The notes under the pieces: generated by a model
What the model saw: only the letters and a program-made list of their open reading frames with translations
What the model was told of the DNA's origin: nothing
The model's database searches: none
Origin: Flavobacterium sp. 5
Lineage (GTDB): Bacteria; Bacteroidota; Bacteroidia; Flavobacteriales; Flavobacteriaceae
NCBI RefSeq assembly: GCF_002813295.1
Contig: NZ_PHUE01000001.1
Span: 1,240,001 to 1,304,000 of the forward strand
Reading direction: 5' to 3'
DNA: 64,000 nt
Shown: positions 63,659 through 64,000 of the stretch, piece after piece
Position numbering within the stretch: the stretch's first letter is position 1
Layout: each line of letters starts with the position of its first letter
Position numbers and translations under genes: made by a program

Positions 63659-64000
63659 TTATATACTTCTACACAGCTGTAAAGCTTCAGCCAACACGTT
63701 CTTTATTCTTCTAGAATTTAGACCTATTTTTTCTAAATCCAAACTGTCATCAATAATATCTTCTACTAATATCACACCTAGAATCAATAATTGTTCTTTT
63801 TCTGAAAGTGTCAAGGTGGTTAAACAAGTTATAGGATACAATCTATTTTTATCAATTTTATCTTTTAAGTTATTCGTTTCAGGATAATCCCAACTCAATA
63901 ATTCTAATCCAACACATTTAGCAAAAACAACAGCGTCTGATGTAAAACGATTATTGGTAACAATACAACATCTGGAAATCCTATCATTATTAGAAAATAT
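63659..64000 (-). CDS. C-terminal fragment of an Mrr-like/ATP-cone restriction-endonuclease-type protein (5' part missing)
   Basis: The frame enters from the right edge and ends at TAA 63659-63661. Visible residues include ISRCCIVTNNRFTSDAVVFA, GLELLSWDYPETNNLKDKID, RLYPITCLTTLTLSEKEQLL and RIKNVLAEALQLC. NNRFTSDAxxFAKCxGLELLSWDYP followed by YPITCLT is what I recall as the end of Mrr-type or ATP-cone-plus-nuclease proteins in Bacteroidota. The catalytic part lies outside the window. Confidence 0.5.
   Translation of the reverse strand: MFSNNDRISRCCIVTNNRFTSDAVVFAKCVGLELLSWDYPETNNLKDKIDKNRLYPITCLTTLTLSEKEQLLILGVILVEDIIDDSLDLEKIGLNSRRIKNVLAEALQLCRSI

Overview
The window looks like the chromosome of a gliding flavobacterium (Bacteroidota, probably Flavobacterium or a close relative). 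Reasons: AT-rich DNA, a complete gldK-gldL-gldM-gldN gliding/type IX secretion operon, SusC/SusD and TonB-dependent receptors, A-rich regions before starts instead of strong Shine-Dalgarno sites, and promoters of the Bacteroidota type (TTTG, about 19 bases, TAnnTTTG). The species call is inference.

Layout. 1-3.6 kb: a minus-strand set of a nitrobindin-like/LecA-like protein, a thiamine-diphosphate 2-oxoacid decarboxylase and a truncated FAD amine oxidase. 4.3-7.3 kb: small hypothetical genes, a PAS-LuxR regulator and a plant-type leucine-rich-repeat (LRR) protein. 7.4-30.3 kb: a long minus-strand sulfur cluster, the highlight of the window. In transcription order it holds SusC, SusD, arylsulfatase, a DUF1254/DUF1214 pair, a tiny membrane protein, a second arylsulfatase, another tiny membrane protein, an intact and a frameshifted sterol-desaturase-like gene, a dead rhodanese-thioredoxin fusion, a third sulfatase, the formylglycine-generating enzyme that would activate all three sulfatases, a YeiH-type transporter, CysE, CysK, a family 2A encapsulin shell protein, and its cysteine desulfurase cargo with a ~275-residue disordered loading region. 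A second LRR paralog sits just upstream, so the cluster is bracketed by paralogs.

31.7-38 kb: housekeeping and lipid genes (pterin dehydratase, GNAT-like protein, lipid kinase facing an App1-type phosphatase, ABC-F ATPase, DUF983). 38-48 kb: FAD oxidoreductase, gldN-gldM-gldL-gldK, a degenerate arginase-fold protein and topA. 48-51 kb: glpD between two repeat-rich gaps, which hold a 21-bp palindromic tandem array, two copies of an interspersed element and a REP-like module. 50.9-58.2 kb: miaB, a GxxExxY gene inside a 30-bp inverted repeat, a sigma-54 activator, lptE, a TPR-like gene, secG and groES-groEL. 58.4-64 kb: DedA, a HYC_CC_PP/TonB receptor/HMA metal set, a beta-CASP hydrolase and a truncated Mrr/ATP-cone-like gene.

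How it may work (inference): SusCD imports sulfated organics. FGE-activated sulfatases release sulfate, which is reduced by enzymes outside the window. CysE and CysK fix sulfide into cysteine, and the encapsulated desulfurase turns cysteine sulfur into a sequestered store. Two promoters of the cluster (SusC and FGE) share a nearly identical start-site box with a TCTATAGA palindrome directly after the -7 element, and a third candidate has two copies of the palindrome. This suggests one common regulator. No tRNA, rRNA or CRISPR array was recognised.
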